Positions 45,704-55,929 of a stretch of 64,000 nt of DNA are shown in pieces. Position 1 is the stretch's first letter. Each line of letters starts with the position of its first letter. Position numbers and translations under genes: made by a program. Below the pieces are notes generated by a model. The model was given only the letters and a program-made list of their open reading frames with translations. It had not been told where the DNA came from and did not search any database. Origin of the DNA: Tridacna crocea (taxonomy: Eukaryota; Mollusca; Bivalvia; Cardiida; Cardiidae); assembly GCA_943736015.1 (NCBI GenBank), contig OX031069.1, positions 42,938,728 through 43,002,727 on the forward strand. Direction: 5' to 3'.

Positions 45704-46170
45704 TTTATTATATACCTAGCAGTAAAATCCTGGAATTCCCCAGTGTAATAAATTTTGATATCATCACTAGTGACGATATCAATTTTCACTTTCACTTCCT
45801 GCCGCAATTTAGGAACTACTTTTTTTCATTAAGCACTTATACAGAAATGGCGACTTCTTCAGTTTTGTGAAGTCTCGTTTTGTTCTTTTAAATTATGTAT
45901 ACATCCCCACTGTGTACCTGATTTCTTCTCTCTATCCAAAGTATTGATTTCGACTTTCAAACAAAAAATTAAAAATGATAATTTAAATACGGTATATAAT
46001 AAAAAGAATAATCAACTGGTTATTTTTTATATGAAAAAAAAATATCTCACTCGGATGCGTCGTAAGGCGTTAAAAACTCGTGCTGCGCACTCGTTTTTTC
46101 AACGCCTAACAACGCATCCTCGTGAGATATTTTTCATATCAAAAATAACCAGTTGATTATCCTCTATTTA
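45704..46170 (-). mobile_element. Foldback MITE 'AACCAGTTGATTATCC' (copy 3) with an internal insertion
   Basis: TTTATTATATACCTAGCAGT ... GTTGATTATCCTCTATTTAT. About 115 bp of foreign sequence (about 45830-45945) interrupts the single-copy arm compared with copies 1 and 2. Confidence 0.7.
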
Positions 46171-46204
46171 TTAATAAACGAGTCATTCTATGTGAAAAAG
46201 AGGG

Positions 46205-46434
46205 TTAAACCCCTTACCAAACAATCTCTGTTTTTTACGACCCTGATATAAAAGTCTTTTGAAAACATTGTGGGAAAAGGAGAAAATGCTGGTATCCATT
46301 ATTCTCTCCTTTCTCTACCATACTTTCTTCCCGTTCCAAAACAGATTTTAATTTTTGAGTCACATTCATTTTGTCGTCTGCAAATGCCTCCAATTTGGAC
46401 CAGTCTAAGGTTATGTCGTTTGGTAAGTAGTTAA
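46205..46434 (+). mobile_element. Family A MITE
   Basis: TTAAACCCCTTACCAAACAA ... TTTGGTAAGTAGTTAA; hairpin mutated (GGTATCCATTATTCTC). Confidence 0.75.
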
Positions 46435-46831
46435 CCCATTCAAATAGAGAACAGAGGCACACTGGAATATTGCAATTCGAAGTTTTGACCAAAGTCTAAA
46501 TATCTTTCTGTTAAGAAGATTGTGGATTTGTTTTTTTTTTTTCCTCGAGTAACCCGATTGATTTTTTGATTGAATCCAACCACGTTGTTAGCGACTGCTG
46601 TGTCTTCTGCGGTTACATTTTATCCCATAAATGCACTAGTTTGAACACCTGAACTATCTGTGTAAATTGATATACACAGCTTTCGTGGAAAAAGCGGAAA
46701 ATATCATATAGAGAGGGATGTTATTGTTTAGCACAAGCGTCTCGGCTTCCGTATTTAGGGGTTTTAGGAACAAATTCAGTAGATATAGGGTATGGGGTGG
46801 GGGGAGGGGGCGGGTGAGTCTCACGAGTGCT

Positions 46832-47105
46832 TGATATGAAGCCATACTCTCGCAAAAGGGGGCTTAATGCATCCCTGTGATGCATTACACGAAGCAAGTC
46901 ATCATATGATGATGGAACCGTAAATTTCCTTTTGTCAAACAACCAAATGAATCACGGTATAAAATGGTAATTGGATATGCAAGAAAACTGACCAGAAGCA
47001 AAAAGTTTCAACCCAGGTCAGCCTACGCGAATTGCGCAGGCTGACCTGGGTCGATACTTTTTGCAGATGCATTAAGACCCCTTTTAACAGAGCACAGCTC
47101 AAATG
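46832..47105. repeat. GC-rich hairpin repeat with outer arms
   Basis: GAAGCCATACTCTCGCAAAA ... GAATTGCGCAGGCTGACCTG ... CCCCTTTTAACAGAGCACAG. Confidence 0.65.
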
Positions 47106-47149
47106 TTTTAGAGAAGGAAGTCATCCAATATTATAAGTTATACTATATT

Positions 47150-47530
47150 TCATGTGTCTATTACTATATTTCATGTGTCTATTTTTGGAAATGTTACGGG
47201 TCGTTATTTAAGCTGGGGGGGGGGGTGCTATTTCCCTGTTACAGTAAATATTTTACTCCTGCCGAAAATCTGGAACTACTTTTTTTGAAAATATCGGTTA
47301 TCCAGTAAATTGACTTGAGATCAATAGTTTTAAAAGTGACATTCGTTGACAAAATCATCTGAGGAAATATAATATAAATTTATTTCATCAGCTTGTGGTT
47401 AACATGGGGAAATATTTGCCTCAAAAGGGAAAGGTCCACGAAAATAACTCTTGTCTTACAGCACTCGTTATTTTCGCATACCTTTCCCTTTTTCGGCAAA
47501 TATTTCCCCATATTAACCCGAAGCTGATGA
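47150..47530. mobile_element. 'CAGCTTGTGGTTAA' palindrome element (copy 1)
   Basis: Body TTCATGTGTCTATTTTTGGA ... GTTATCCAGTAAATTGACTT and a terminal palindrome 47383-47530 (TGTGGTTAACATGGGGAAAT and complement). Copies are at 53829 and 60350-60705, a half copy at 53497. Confidence 0.7.
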
Positions 47531-47612
47531 ATTTAACTCTATGTAGTACAGCTTATTTTCACAGTTTGGTATTGATTGAACAGGTTTTAGAAAGAAAATT
47601 TGGTCTTTCCAG

Positions 47613-47724
47613 GGTACTCTATTTGAGACAAGGAAAAAGTCCAAGATTGACGACGAAACGTTGAGATTTATTCGCCAAAAACGACCGCATTTACAATCCA
47701 AAGGTAGAAAAACAGAGAAAGAAG
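47613..47724 (+). CDS. KCNH (ERG): ERG-type KCNH channel exon: basic segment after the CNB homology domain
   Basis: Acceptor TGGTCTTTCCAG, donor GAAG|GTAAAT; phase 0 in, phase 1 out (residues 474-510). It reads GTLFETRKKSKIDDETLRFI then RQKRPHLQSKGRKTEKE. The phase is exactly what the flanking exons require. It is strongly basic, as in the ERG segment right after the C helix, but otherwise not conserved in sequence. Support is from phase, splice sites and composition, so confidence is lower than for the core exons. Confidence 0.8.
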
Positions 47725-47792
47725 GTAAATGCTTATTTGCATCACGTCACATGTTTTCTTGTCACTGATTTACGTCTTCAAAGCCAATCAAT

Positions 47793-48058
47793 AATTGGCC
47801 TGCAACACACGAAAAGGGTCATTCGGACATTTGCGAAAAATGTCGTCTCAGATCAGCGTGTGCAGTCCGCACAGGCTAATCCGGAACGACACTTTCCGAT
47901 TTTATATGATTTTATGTTTTACGCAGGTCTACTGTAGCACAAAATCTAATGTAATCGTAAAGTGCCGTCCCGGATTAGCCTGCGCGGACTGCGCAGGCTA
48001 ATCCGGGACGACACTTTACGCAAATGTCCGAATGCACCTTTTCGCGTGTGGCACTCCA
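47793..48058. mobile_element. Double GC-rich hairpin MITE (copy 5)
   Basis: TTGGCCTGCAACACACGAAA ... TTCGCGTGTGGCACTCCATA; the second stem (GTCCCGGATTAGCCTGCGCG) is perfect. Confidence 0.8.
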
Positions 48059-48154
48059 TATATATATATATAATCCGACATGAAGTGAACGTTTGACAAG
48101 ATGTTTCATTTTAGACTTTCTGTTCTTTATTTATATATTGGAAATAACGTTACA

Positions 48155-48328
48155 CATAATGGGAGAAAAAGGAGAAAATGCTGGTAACCAGCATTTTCTC
48201 CTTTTCCCACAAAGTTTTCTAAACTATCATAGAAAAAAAATGTGTCATTTGGGCCACTTTGAAATTATCGTCTGCAACTGCTCTCAATTTGGATGGGTCC
48301 AAAATTTTAGTGTGTGGTAAGGGGTTAA
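48155..48328 (+). mobile_element. Family A MITE, left arm missing
   Basis: Begins at ATGGGAGAAAAAGGAGAAAA, perfect hairpin, right end GTGTGGTAAGGGGTTAA. Confidence 0.75.
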
Positions 48329-48478
48329 AAAGACGCTTCTGTTCCCGAAAGCTATTTTCGCTTACTTCCATGTTTGCATGGAACTCTAGGTTTAGCAAGA
48401 GACAATTCTTTTCGCAAGTTTTACTGGCTTACTTGTATGCTGCATGGAACTCTTGATCTTAACGAGACACTGTATTAG

Positions 48479-48620
48479 TTGTACGGTCAGGTGGCAGGGG
48501 ACTTGGAAACTTGTTCACGGCTGTGGTTAATCATGTCGCCCCGAAACGAAGGCGAGGTGGCAACATGATTCGACACGGCCGTGAACAAGTTTCCAAGTCC
48601 CCTGCCACCTGACCGTACAA
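48479..48620. repeat. Palindrome 'TTGTACGGTCAGGTGGCAGG'
   Basis: About 45-bp perfect arms (to CCTGCCACCTGACCGTACAA) around a loop with ATCATGTCGCCCC / GGTGGCAACATGAT. Confidence 0.85.
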
Positions 48621-48624
48621 CGAA

Positions 48625-48980
48625 TTTATTATACTGCAAAGTTTTACCCTTTCAAAGCGCATCAAGAGAAATTTTCAAGTTTTATAATCTCACTAATCGA
48701 GAATGCTGACGAAATAGAAATTCACTTCTGAGTGCCCAAATTCAATGAAAACTGACGACACTGGAAACTGACGTCACTAAAAAGTGCAGTTTGATGCATA
48801 AACGTGCAGTCTGGTGATCGACCGACGCCGCCATTTTGGATGTTGTTTTGCACGTATAGCGATGTTTACGGGGCACACAAAAGGGAAACTGGCTTTACGT
48901 GGTTTTTGCCAGGGTACATGATATATGTTCCCGGCATGTTAACCAATCAGATCACGACAGATGTCCTTGCAGTATAATAA
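48625..48980. mobile_element. Possible short-TIR element
   Basis: TTTATTATACTGCAA / TTGCAGTATAATAA 14-15-bp TIRs about 355 bp apart, directly beside the palindrome. No coding capacity. Confidence 0.4.
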
Positions 48981-49379
48981 TGGTTCCTGTTACACGTTAT
49001 TGCTTACTTCTATGTTGCATGGAGCTCTAACGAGAGACCACAGTTCCCCTCAGTTATTATCACTAACTTACTTGTTTGAAATGGTTTTTTTTTTTTTGCG
49101 ATATTATTCATTTCAAACATCTTTCATTCTGAACAAGTAACACATTACACGTGTTTCTATGAAGTTAATGTTGTAACTCTTGGTTATGAAAATCACCATT
49201 TACGATGTCATAGTAGCCAATCTGTTCTTTTTATTTATTTCTTTTGTTCTTGTGAATGCATCTTTCACATTCTATCGATTCCTTTCCGTTTAACTAAGAC
49301 TTTTTATTAAATCCACCTGAAACTTTCTGTTCATCTAAATGCAAATGAATTTAATCCTTAGATTGCTATATGGCCTTTG

Positions 49380-49507
49380 GCGGACAGTGTAGATCAAGAT
49401 CAGACTGTCTGATAAGGAGATTTTATTCCCCAAAACATACCGGTAGCAATATTATGAATATCAATATCGATTGAAAATTTAATTTTAGTTATTTAGCAGG
49501 ATAAAGC
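49380..49507. mobile_element. Family B MITE, hairpin arm deleted
   Basis: GGCGGACAGTGTAGATCAAG ... ATTTAGCAGGATAAAGC. It abuts the family A MITE at 49508. Confidence 0.65.
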
Positions 49508-49736
49508 TTAACCCATTACCACACAACCCCTACTTTTGACACCCCTGGGAAAGAAGCCCTTTGAAAACACTGTGGGAAAAGGAGAAAATGCTGGTAACCA
49601 GCATTTTCTCCTTTTCCCACAGTGTTTTCTACCCTTCCCAGAACAAATTTCAATTTTTCAGTCACCTCTATTTTATCGTCTGCAAATGCTTTCAACTGGA
49701 GCCAGTCTGAAATTTTGTTGTGTGGTAAAGAGTTAA
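49508..49736 (+). mobile_element. Family A MITE
   Basis: TTAACCCATTACCACACAAC ... GTGTGGTAAAGAGTTAA; perfect hairpin with CACAGTG in place of CACAATG. Confidence 0.85.
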
Positions 49737-49942
49737 TTCATGATCAGTTATTTAGGTATACAATACCTTGCTTGCTTTATTGATATTTTTGAAGTTCTAG
49801 GTGAAGGGACATTTCTTTTGTCAAATTAAACAGTGCAGCAACAGATCCCATTGCATATTCTAGCAGGTAGAACTGTTTCTGTACTGTTTTTTTCAAAAGG
49901 AGTAAAATCTCTCACAGCCTCGTGAAGGCTTGTAACGTAATA

Positions 49943-50170
49943 TTAATCCATTACAAACAATCCCTACTTTTGACGCCCCTGAGAAAGACGCCTTTTGAAA
50001 ACACTGTGGGAAAAGGAGAAAATGCTGGTAACCAGCATTCTCTCTCCTTTTCCCACAGCGTTTTTTACCCTTCCAAGAACAAATTTCAATTTTTCAGTCA
50101 CCCTTATTTTGTCGTCTGCAAATGCTTTCAATTTGAACCAGTCTAAAATTTTATCGTGTGGTAGAGTTAA
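49943..50170 (+). mobile_element. Family A MITE
   Basis: TTAATCCATTACAAACAATC ... GTGTGGTAGAGTTAA; ends 93 bp before the microexon. Confidence 0.8.
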
Positions 50171-50262
50171 TCCTATCTTCATGGAACTGCGTTTGTTTAC
50201 ATTTAAAGACAAATACTGAGTAGTTGTAATCGACTGTTTATTTGTATTCCTGCAATTTTCAG

Positions 50263-50295
50263 ACGATCTTTTAATCCCGTCGTCTCCTGAGAGTG
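50263..50295 (+). CDS. KCNH (ERG): ERG-type KCNH channel 33-bp microexon
   Basis: Acceptor TTCCTGCAATTTTCAG, donor GAGTG|GTGAGG; phase 1 in, phase 1 out. With the flanking split codons it reads DDLLIPSSPESG (residues 511-522). Only this frame is open and it is the one the neighbours need. The Ser/Pro-rich acidic content suits a disordered, possibly phosphorylated tail segment. As 33 bp is a multiple of three, it could be skipped without a frame change, so it may be an alternative cassette. Confidence 0.7.
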
Positions 50296-50744
50296 GTGAG
50301 GAACTTGCACAAATATCGCACTTATTTATATTTTTTCCTTTAGATAGTCTAGTTTTGCACTTATTATGATTGAGGTAGAATTGTCATAATCCAAAATGAT
50401 GGTAAACGATCATTTCTTTAAGTAAAAGCTACGAGTTTGAATAATTATACTAGGCAAAGATGGTTCATGCAATAACTCTACTTGGGGCACTAATCTACAG
50501 TAATGTGGTAAGATTGTGAAAATTTCGTTCATACGATTAGTCACTGCAGCAGCCTGTACGTTACTATGGTAATTTATTCATTGAAATTGGAGTAGGTAAA
50601 AGGAATTTCCTACAGGATAGCATACTATATTCCATTTCAGTGTGCCAGGGAGTCAGATAATTTAAATAATTGTATAACATAAGTGTGTTAGATCTAGAAA
50701 CAATGTGTTCAAATTTGATTCGTTTGACCTAGTTTTTTTATTAC

Positions 50745-50977
50745 TTAACTCTTTAACCTTTCCCAAATGACAAATTTTGGACTCTTCCAAACCGAAAGAG
50801 TTTGCAGATGATAATTTCAGATTTGGAGAAAATGGCAGAAAGTTCTCAAAGGGTAAAAAACACTGTGGAAAAAGGAGAAATTGCTCGTTACGAGCAATTT
50901 CTCCTTTTCCCACAGTGTTTTCAAAAGACTTTTACTGTAGACACGTAAAAACCAGGGCTTGTTTGGGAAAGGGTTAA
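50745..50977 (+). mobile_element. Family A-like TTAA MITE with 'TTGCTCGTTACGAGCAA' stem
   Basis: TTAACTCTTTAACCTTTCCC ... GTTTGGGAAAGGGTTAA. The stem combines the family A GGAAAAAGGAGAAA arm with the A2-like loop TTGCTCGTTACGAGCAA, so it looks intermediate between A and A2. Confidence 0.75.
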
Positions 50978-51034
50978 GAGAGAATCTAGGGTTTAAATTG
51001 CAGCAAGGTTAAATTGTTATCAAAATATTATGTG

Positions 51035-51085
51035 AAAAGGAGGAAATGCTGGTCCACAACATTTCTTCTTTACCCACAATGTTCT
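51035..51085. repeat. Family A hairpin remnant
   Basis: GTGAAAAGGAGGAAATGCTG ... CAACATTTCTTCTTTACCC; flanks decayed. Confidence 0.5.
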
Positions 51086-51250
51086 CTACCCATTCGAAGA
51101 CAATTCTTGTCGAAGAATTAAAGAGAACGAAGCTCCATCGTTTTTTGTATGCAATAATCCTTTCTTAGTATTTGCTTCAAGAACGTGTACCCTGAAAAGG
51201 GTTAATTTCGGAACTTTGGCTGCCAAGCGTGACTCAAGGACTTTTTTGCG

Positions 51251-51312
51251 CACAGTGTATATCAAGATCAGACTGCACAGAACGTGCAGTCTGATCTTGA
51301 TCTACACTGTCC
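51251..51312. repeat. Hairpin repeat, family B core
   Basis: CACAGTGTATATCAAGATCA ... CAGAACGTGCAGTCTGATCT ... ACACTGTCCC. Confidence 0.85.
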
Positions 51313-51449
51313 CCTAATGAGATATTTCTCCTGCATGGAAATATAAAAAAAAATGGAAAGTTATCAGTTTTAAGTTTACATTTACTTATTTAGCAGGATA
51401 AGTGTTACGTGTTGGTTATTTTACATCGAATGAGAAACAAGTTCTTACA

Positions 51450-51875
51450 ACATACACTAATTTCTCTCGATTCTGCTTTCTGGGACCTACACCAGTGCTC
51501 GTGCCGAATGTGTTAGTTACTGTACAATCCCAAAGTTGACTGCGTATTGAACTCGGGACCTTATCATCCTCGGATACCCCGGGGTCTCCCTATTTGCTAC
51601 GCTACATCGACCCCTGGGACAATTGACTAATAAAACTTTGAATCAGCCGCCGAAAATCGATACGACACGTCATAGCGTACAGTCCACTCGCCCATCACAA
51701 AATGATGATGGAACCAATGAAAAGCCAGCATTCGGCCAGCGGTAAAGCGAGGGAAATTCAATTAATTGTCCCAGGGGTCGATGTAGCGTAGCAAATAGGG
51801 AGACCCCGGGGTATCCGAGGATGGGACCTTATGGTTACGAGGTCGATACTCCACCAGTCACAACAACGGACACTT
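51450..51875 (-). mobile_element. tRNA-derived SINE split by a MULE-like element
   Basis: The SINE (TAATTTCTCTCGATTCTGCT ... TGTATTGAACTCGGGACC then GGACCTTATGGTTACGAGGT) matches 44281-44465. Its two halves are separated by the element at 51565-51823. Confidence 0.75.
51565..51823. mobile_element. MULE-like TIR element with 9-bp target duplication
   Basis: 259 bp. A 60-bp perfect TIR begins CATCCTCGGATACCCCGGGG and ends CCCCGGGGTATCCGAGGATG. The 9 bases GGACCTTAT occur directly on both sides (51556-51564 and 51824-51832). Long TIRs with 9-bp target duplication are typical of Mutator-like elements. The interior is ~139 bp and non-coding. Confidence 0.85.
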
Positions 51876-51881
51876 CCAGGG

Positions 51882-52111
51882 TTAACCCTTTACTCCATGG
51901 ATACTCATTTCTACGCACTGCTTGTGGGAGCCTTTGGAAAACATTATGGCAAAAGGTGAAATTGCTCGTCACGAGCAATTTCACCTTTTGCCACAATGTT
52001 TTCTACATTATCAAAAGGTGTCATATACACATAAGAAACGACTTCATCCTTGCTGTTAATTAGGGTCAATTAAAAGGTACCATAGAAATGCTTTATGGGG
52101 TAAAGAGTTAA
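51882..52111 (+). mobile_element. Family A2 TTAA MITE (copy 2)
   Basis: TTAACCCTTTACTCCATGGA ... GGGGTAAAGAGTTAA; perfect stem GGTGAAATTGCTCGTCACGA and complement. Close sequence match to 40934-41163 over its length. Confidence 0.85.
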
Positions 52112-52860
52112 GAATTAAAAAACCTTCTATTCATCCATTTGCGATGTGTAATAGCGCCGTTGTTTAACGCCGTTAAGTAATGTGTTCTCTTTCCAGACTG
52201 TTAGAGCTCACATAACAGTTATTTATTGCGAAATGTGATTGTTTACCCATTAGGAGACAACGCTTGTTTTCACACCCAGCACAATAAACAGCATTTGGAA
52301 ACATTGCAAGATAATGGCAGTTTCATGTCTTTTTTTTTATTTACAATTAATCATTTTTCGCATTCTTTTCCAGTATAATGCAACTTTATTTTCCGGGGTC
52401 AAATAACAGCCAAGCGTAAACAATTCTGTGTATGATGAATTTCGTACATGTATACAATGTAGAGGTATAGCATTGTTAAAACCAATTTTGTAATAAAACG
52501 GCTTTTTGCAATAATATTTTCAACTTTGCTATATTCTTTCATTATTTATCTATGAATTTCAAACTGGATATACATATACTAAATCGGCTTTTTGTAATAA
52601 AAGCCATTCTAAAACAAGAATGATTGTAAATTCCGTTTATTGTAAGTGTTACGATGGATCAAAGTACGGTTGGTTTAAGTTCCGGTCACTGACAGAACAA
52701 TTAAAGTTTTAAATAGATTTGAATCAAAGTTTCTGACATTAATTTTATTATTCAATTCATATTTTATATCTAAGTTTCTTTTATACTTGGTCGTTATTGG
52801 GCCTTTAAGTATTTTATTGTTACATTTTGTCTGTTGGCCTGTCCATTGGCCGAGTAATTT
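52112..52860 (+). other. Unassigned AT-rich intron sequence
   Basis: No coding or repeat signal recognised, apart from AAATCGGCTTTTTGTAATAA duplicated near 52490 and 52580. Confidence 0.5.
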
Positions 52861-52874
52861 TCAGATACATCAGC

Positions 52875-53420
52875 AAGGCCGTCGGAAGCGGTCCGGCCGG
52901 TCCGGCCATGGCCGGACCAAATTTTCGGCCGAAAATGAAAAATGGCCAGACCAATTTTCGAAAAAGAAAATGCGCAATATAAACCTCAAAAAAAAAAAAT
53001 GCGCCAGAATGCACCATGGAGCGTCTTATTTTCAATTTTTTTTTCGGGGGAGCATGCCCCCGGATCCCCCTAGCATGAATTAACCCATTACCAAACGACA
53101 ATATTTTAGACTTGTCCAATTTGTAAGCATTTGCAGACGCCAAAATAAAAGTGACTGAAAATCTGAAATTTGTTTTGTGAAGGGTACAAAACATTGTGGG
53201 AAAAGGAGAAAATGCTGGTTACCAGCATTTTCTCCTTTTCCCAGAATGTTTTCTAAAGGCTTCTTTCTCAGTGGCATCAAAAGTAGGGATTGTGTGGTAA
53301 TGGGTTAAATGCGTAATATTTTTCCGGGGGGAGCATGCCCCCGGACCCCCCAAGCATGGCTTGACGACTTAGTCGCTCGGCATACTGGCCGGACCAAATG
53401 AAATTTCTTTCCGACGGGCC
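52875..53420. mobile_element. 'GGGGGAGCATGCCCCCGGA' repeat with nested MITE
   Basis: GCCGGTCCGGCCATGGCCGG and GGGGGAGCATGCCCCCGGAT ... then, beyond the MITE at 53090-53308, GGGGGGAGCATGCCCCCGGA and GGCCGGACCAAATGAAATTT again. A GC-rich dispersed repeat with a partial direct duplication. Confidence 0.6.
53090..53308 (-). mobile_element. Family A MITE
   Basis: TTAACCCATTACCAAACGAC ... GTGTGGTAATGGGTTAA, perfect hairpin, TTAA on both sides. Confidence 0.9.
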
Positions 53421-53828
53421 TGATCAGTAAATTTACACAGGAATTTGTACAAAATCGCTTTCGCCATCTTCTCAACAATGCATTATATAGAGTTAATTTC
53501 ATCAGCTTGTGGTTAATATGGGGAAATATTTGCCGAAAAAGGGAACGGTATGCGAAAAGAACGAGTGCCGTAAGGCAGAAATTTGTCCAAACTTTTATCT
53601 TTGCATCACTTTTTATAACTTACAATTATGTTTTTCGAACAGTAAATCCAGGTTTCCTGTTTTCTTATATACATGTTTTTTTTTTTTTCTTCTGTTTTTG
53701 CTATGAATATTTTAATGATGGTTCACGCACTAAACGCTAAATGTATTTGATTTCAGCATCGTTTTCAGTATTTCTAACCAATACTTCAATAGTAACATGA
53801 TACAGGTCCTAGTGGTTACATAGAGTAT

Positions 53829-53982
53829 ATTTCATCAGCTTGTGGTTAATATGGGGAAATATTTGCCGAAAAAAAGGAAAGGTATGCGAAAATAACGAGT
53901 GCCGTAAGGCACGAGTTATTTTCGCGTACCTTTCCTTTTTTTCGGCAAATATTTCCCCATATTAACCACAAGCTGATGAAAT
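53829..53982. repeat. 154-bp near-perfect palindrome ('CAGCTTGTGGTTAA' family)
   Basis: 75-bp arms from ATTTCATCAGCTTGTGGTTA to TAACCACAAGCTGATGAAAT, centre GCCGTAAGGC. A half-copy is at 53497-53580. The element body continues to about 54180. Confidence 0.9.
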
Positions 53983-54503
53983 GAATTATATATTATATTT
54001 CCTCTGATTATTTTGTCAAAGAATTCCACTTTTAAAACTAGTCATTGCACCAAAATAAGAAAAAGTAGTTCGAGACTTTCGCCAGAAGGAAAATATTAAC
54101 TGTGACAGGGAAATAATTCCCCCCATCTTAAATTACAACATTTCTTTACCCATATAATTTCTAAAAATAGGCACATGGAATATAATATATAGTGTTAAAA
54201 TGTAATCTCTTGTTCCGGTCTATATGTAGCTCGTACATTATGCAAATCGGTTAGACTGTTTCAAATATGTAATAATAAGTAATGTAGCAAAAGCGGAGTT
54301 CATACATCTACGTGATGCATAATACCAAGCAAGATATCACAGTCATGGTCCATGAAAACACATTTGGGCCAATAACGGTCCCAGTCGTGTGATAGAATCG
54401 TCCTTGGACATGCGAAATAGTTCCAAAAATAACAAAAGTTGAGATACATGTACATCCTTCGTGAACTGTGTAGGCTGACCTCGGTTGATGTTTTTGCTGA
54501 TAC

Positions 54504-54735
54504 TTAAACACTTTACCACATGACAAAAACATGAAAAGTTCCAAATTGAAAGCATTTGCAGACGACAATTCATGTATGGATTAAGTAATGGAGTTTGTCT
54601 TTGATAGAGTAGAAAATATTGTGGGCAAAGGAGAAAATGCTGGTTACCAGCATTTTCTCCTTTCCCACAATGTTTTCGAAAGGCAGCTCTCTGAGGATCG
54701 TTAAAACGTGGAATTGTGTGGTAAAGGTTCATTAA
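54504..54735 (-). mobile_element. Family A MITE
   Basis: TTAAACACTTTACCACATGA ... GTGTGGTAAAGGTTCATTAA. Its right TTAA is shared with the next copy. Confidence 0.75.
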
Positions 54736-54841
54736 CCCTTTACCAAACAATTCCTGATTTTTACGACCCTGAGATAGAAGCCTTTTGAAAACATTGTGGG
54801 AAAACTATTAAATAGTTGTGTGTTTTTTTTTTCGTTACCTG
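54732..54841 (+). mobile_element. Family A MITE, left arm only
   Basis: TTAACCCTTTACCAAACAAT ... AACATTGTGGGAAAACTATT, truncated at the hairpin. Confidence 0.7.
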
Positions 54842-55124
54842 TTAAACTCTTTACCAAACGACAATATTTTAGGCTTGTCCAAATGAAAAGCACTTGCAGA
54901 CGACAAAATAAAACTGACAGAAAATTTGAAATTTGTTTTGTGAAGGGTAGAAATCTTTGTGGGAAAAGGAGAAAATGCCGGTTACCAGCATTTTCTCCTT
55001 TTCCCACAATGTTTTCTACCAGTTCCAAACCAAATTTCGATTTTTCAGTCACATTCATTTTGTCGTCTGCAAGTGCTTTCATTTCTGGACCAGTCTATAA
55101 TTCTGTTGTTTGGTAAAGAGTTAA
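54842..55124. mobile_element. Family A MITE, two right arms
   Basis: TTAAACTCTTTACCAAACGA ... TTTGGTAAAGAGTTAA. Both arms carry the GTCGTCTGCAAGTGCTTTCA-type sequence, so the element is symmetric, unlike the usual asymmetric copy. It is third in a row of family A copies. Confidence 0.75.
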
Positions 55125-55507
55125 GCCTGCTTTTGAAGAACACGGATCACTTCTATGTCAACACTGAAATATAAACTTAAAGCAATTCACTTGTTACCTT
55201 TTATCAAACCGTCTTATGTGAAGGAGAAGGAAAAAGCATTGTAGAAGCAAGAGAAAATGCTGATTTACGACCTCCTCCTGGCAGGGATTGTTTTTTTTTT
55301 TAATTGTATCAACGACAATTCTCATCACTTGCAGTCTATCACTGCTTTTAATGTGGACCAGTCTTAAATTTTGTCAGCTGGTACGAGTTATGATAAACCG
55401 ACAGCATTAGTATCTCATGATATGCCCTGGTTTGGATGGTTGTCTCTGGCCGAATTTTATATACCTATGCCAAACATTTAATGCGGTCGTTGAGCACCGC
55501 TAGTTCC

Positions 55508-55738
55508 TTAAACCATTACCACACAATCCCTACTTTTGACGACCCTGAGAGAGAAGTCTTTTAGAAAACATTGTGGGAAAAGGAGAAAATGCTTGTAACC
55601 AGCATTTTCTCCTTTTCCTACAATGTTTTCTACCCTTCACAAAACAAATTTCAAATCTTTTGTCACTTTTATTTTGTCTTCTGCAAAATGCTTTCGATTT
55701 GGACAAAACCTAAGTTATTGTCGTTTGGTAATGAGTTA
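55508..55738 (+). mobile_element. Family A MITE, 20 bp before a channel exon
   Basis: TTAAACCATTACCACACAAT ... TTTGGTAATGAGTTAA; hairpin intact with one mismatch. Confidence 0.85.
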
Positions 55739-55758
55739 AGTCTCTTTCTGGCCAATAG

Positions 55759-55929
55759 GTCGCCCGTCTAAACCAGGACTGCGGAAGAGGACACAGGGAG
55801 TGCAACAGGCTGCTGACAAAAGTATTGTATCATCTGGAATCCATGAAATATCGCCGGAACAGGCCTTCACTGAAATAGACAAGGAGTTCGTTGATAGGTC
55901 AAGAGAAGCTGGTCTTTCAGTTAAAAAAG
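55759..55929 (+). CDS. KCNH (ERG): ERG-type KCNH channel exon: distal C-terminal region
   Basis: Acceptor TTCTGGCCAATAG, donor AAAAAG|GTTTGT; phase 1 in, phase 1 out (residues 522-578). It reads RPSKPGLRKRTQGVQQAADK, SIVSSGIHEISPEQAFTEI and DKEFVDRSREAGLSVKK. It opens basic and continues acidic, probably disordered. It is not conserved in sequence with vertebrate ERG. Support is a continuous frame, good splice sites and phase agreement with both neighbours. The family A MITE upstream leaves only 20 bp before the acceptor, so the branch point probably lies in MITE sequence. Confidence 0.82.
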
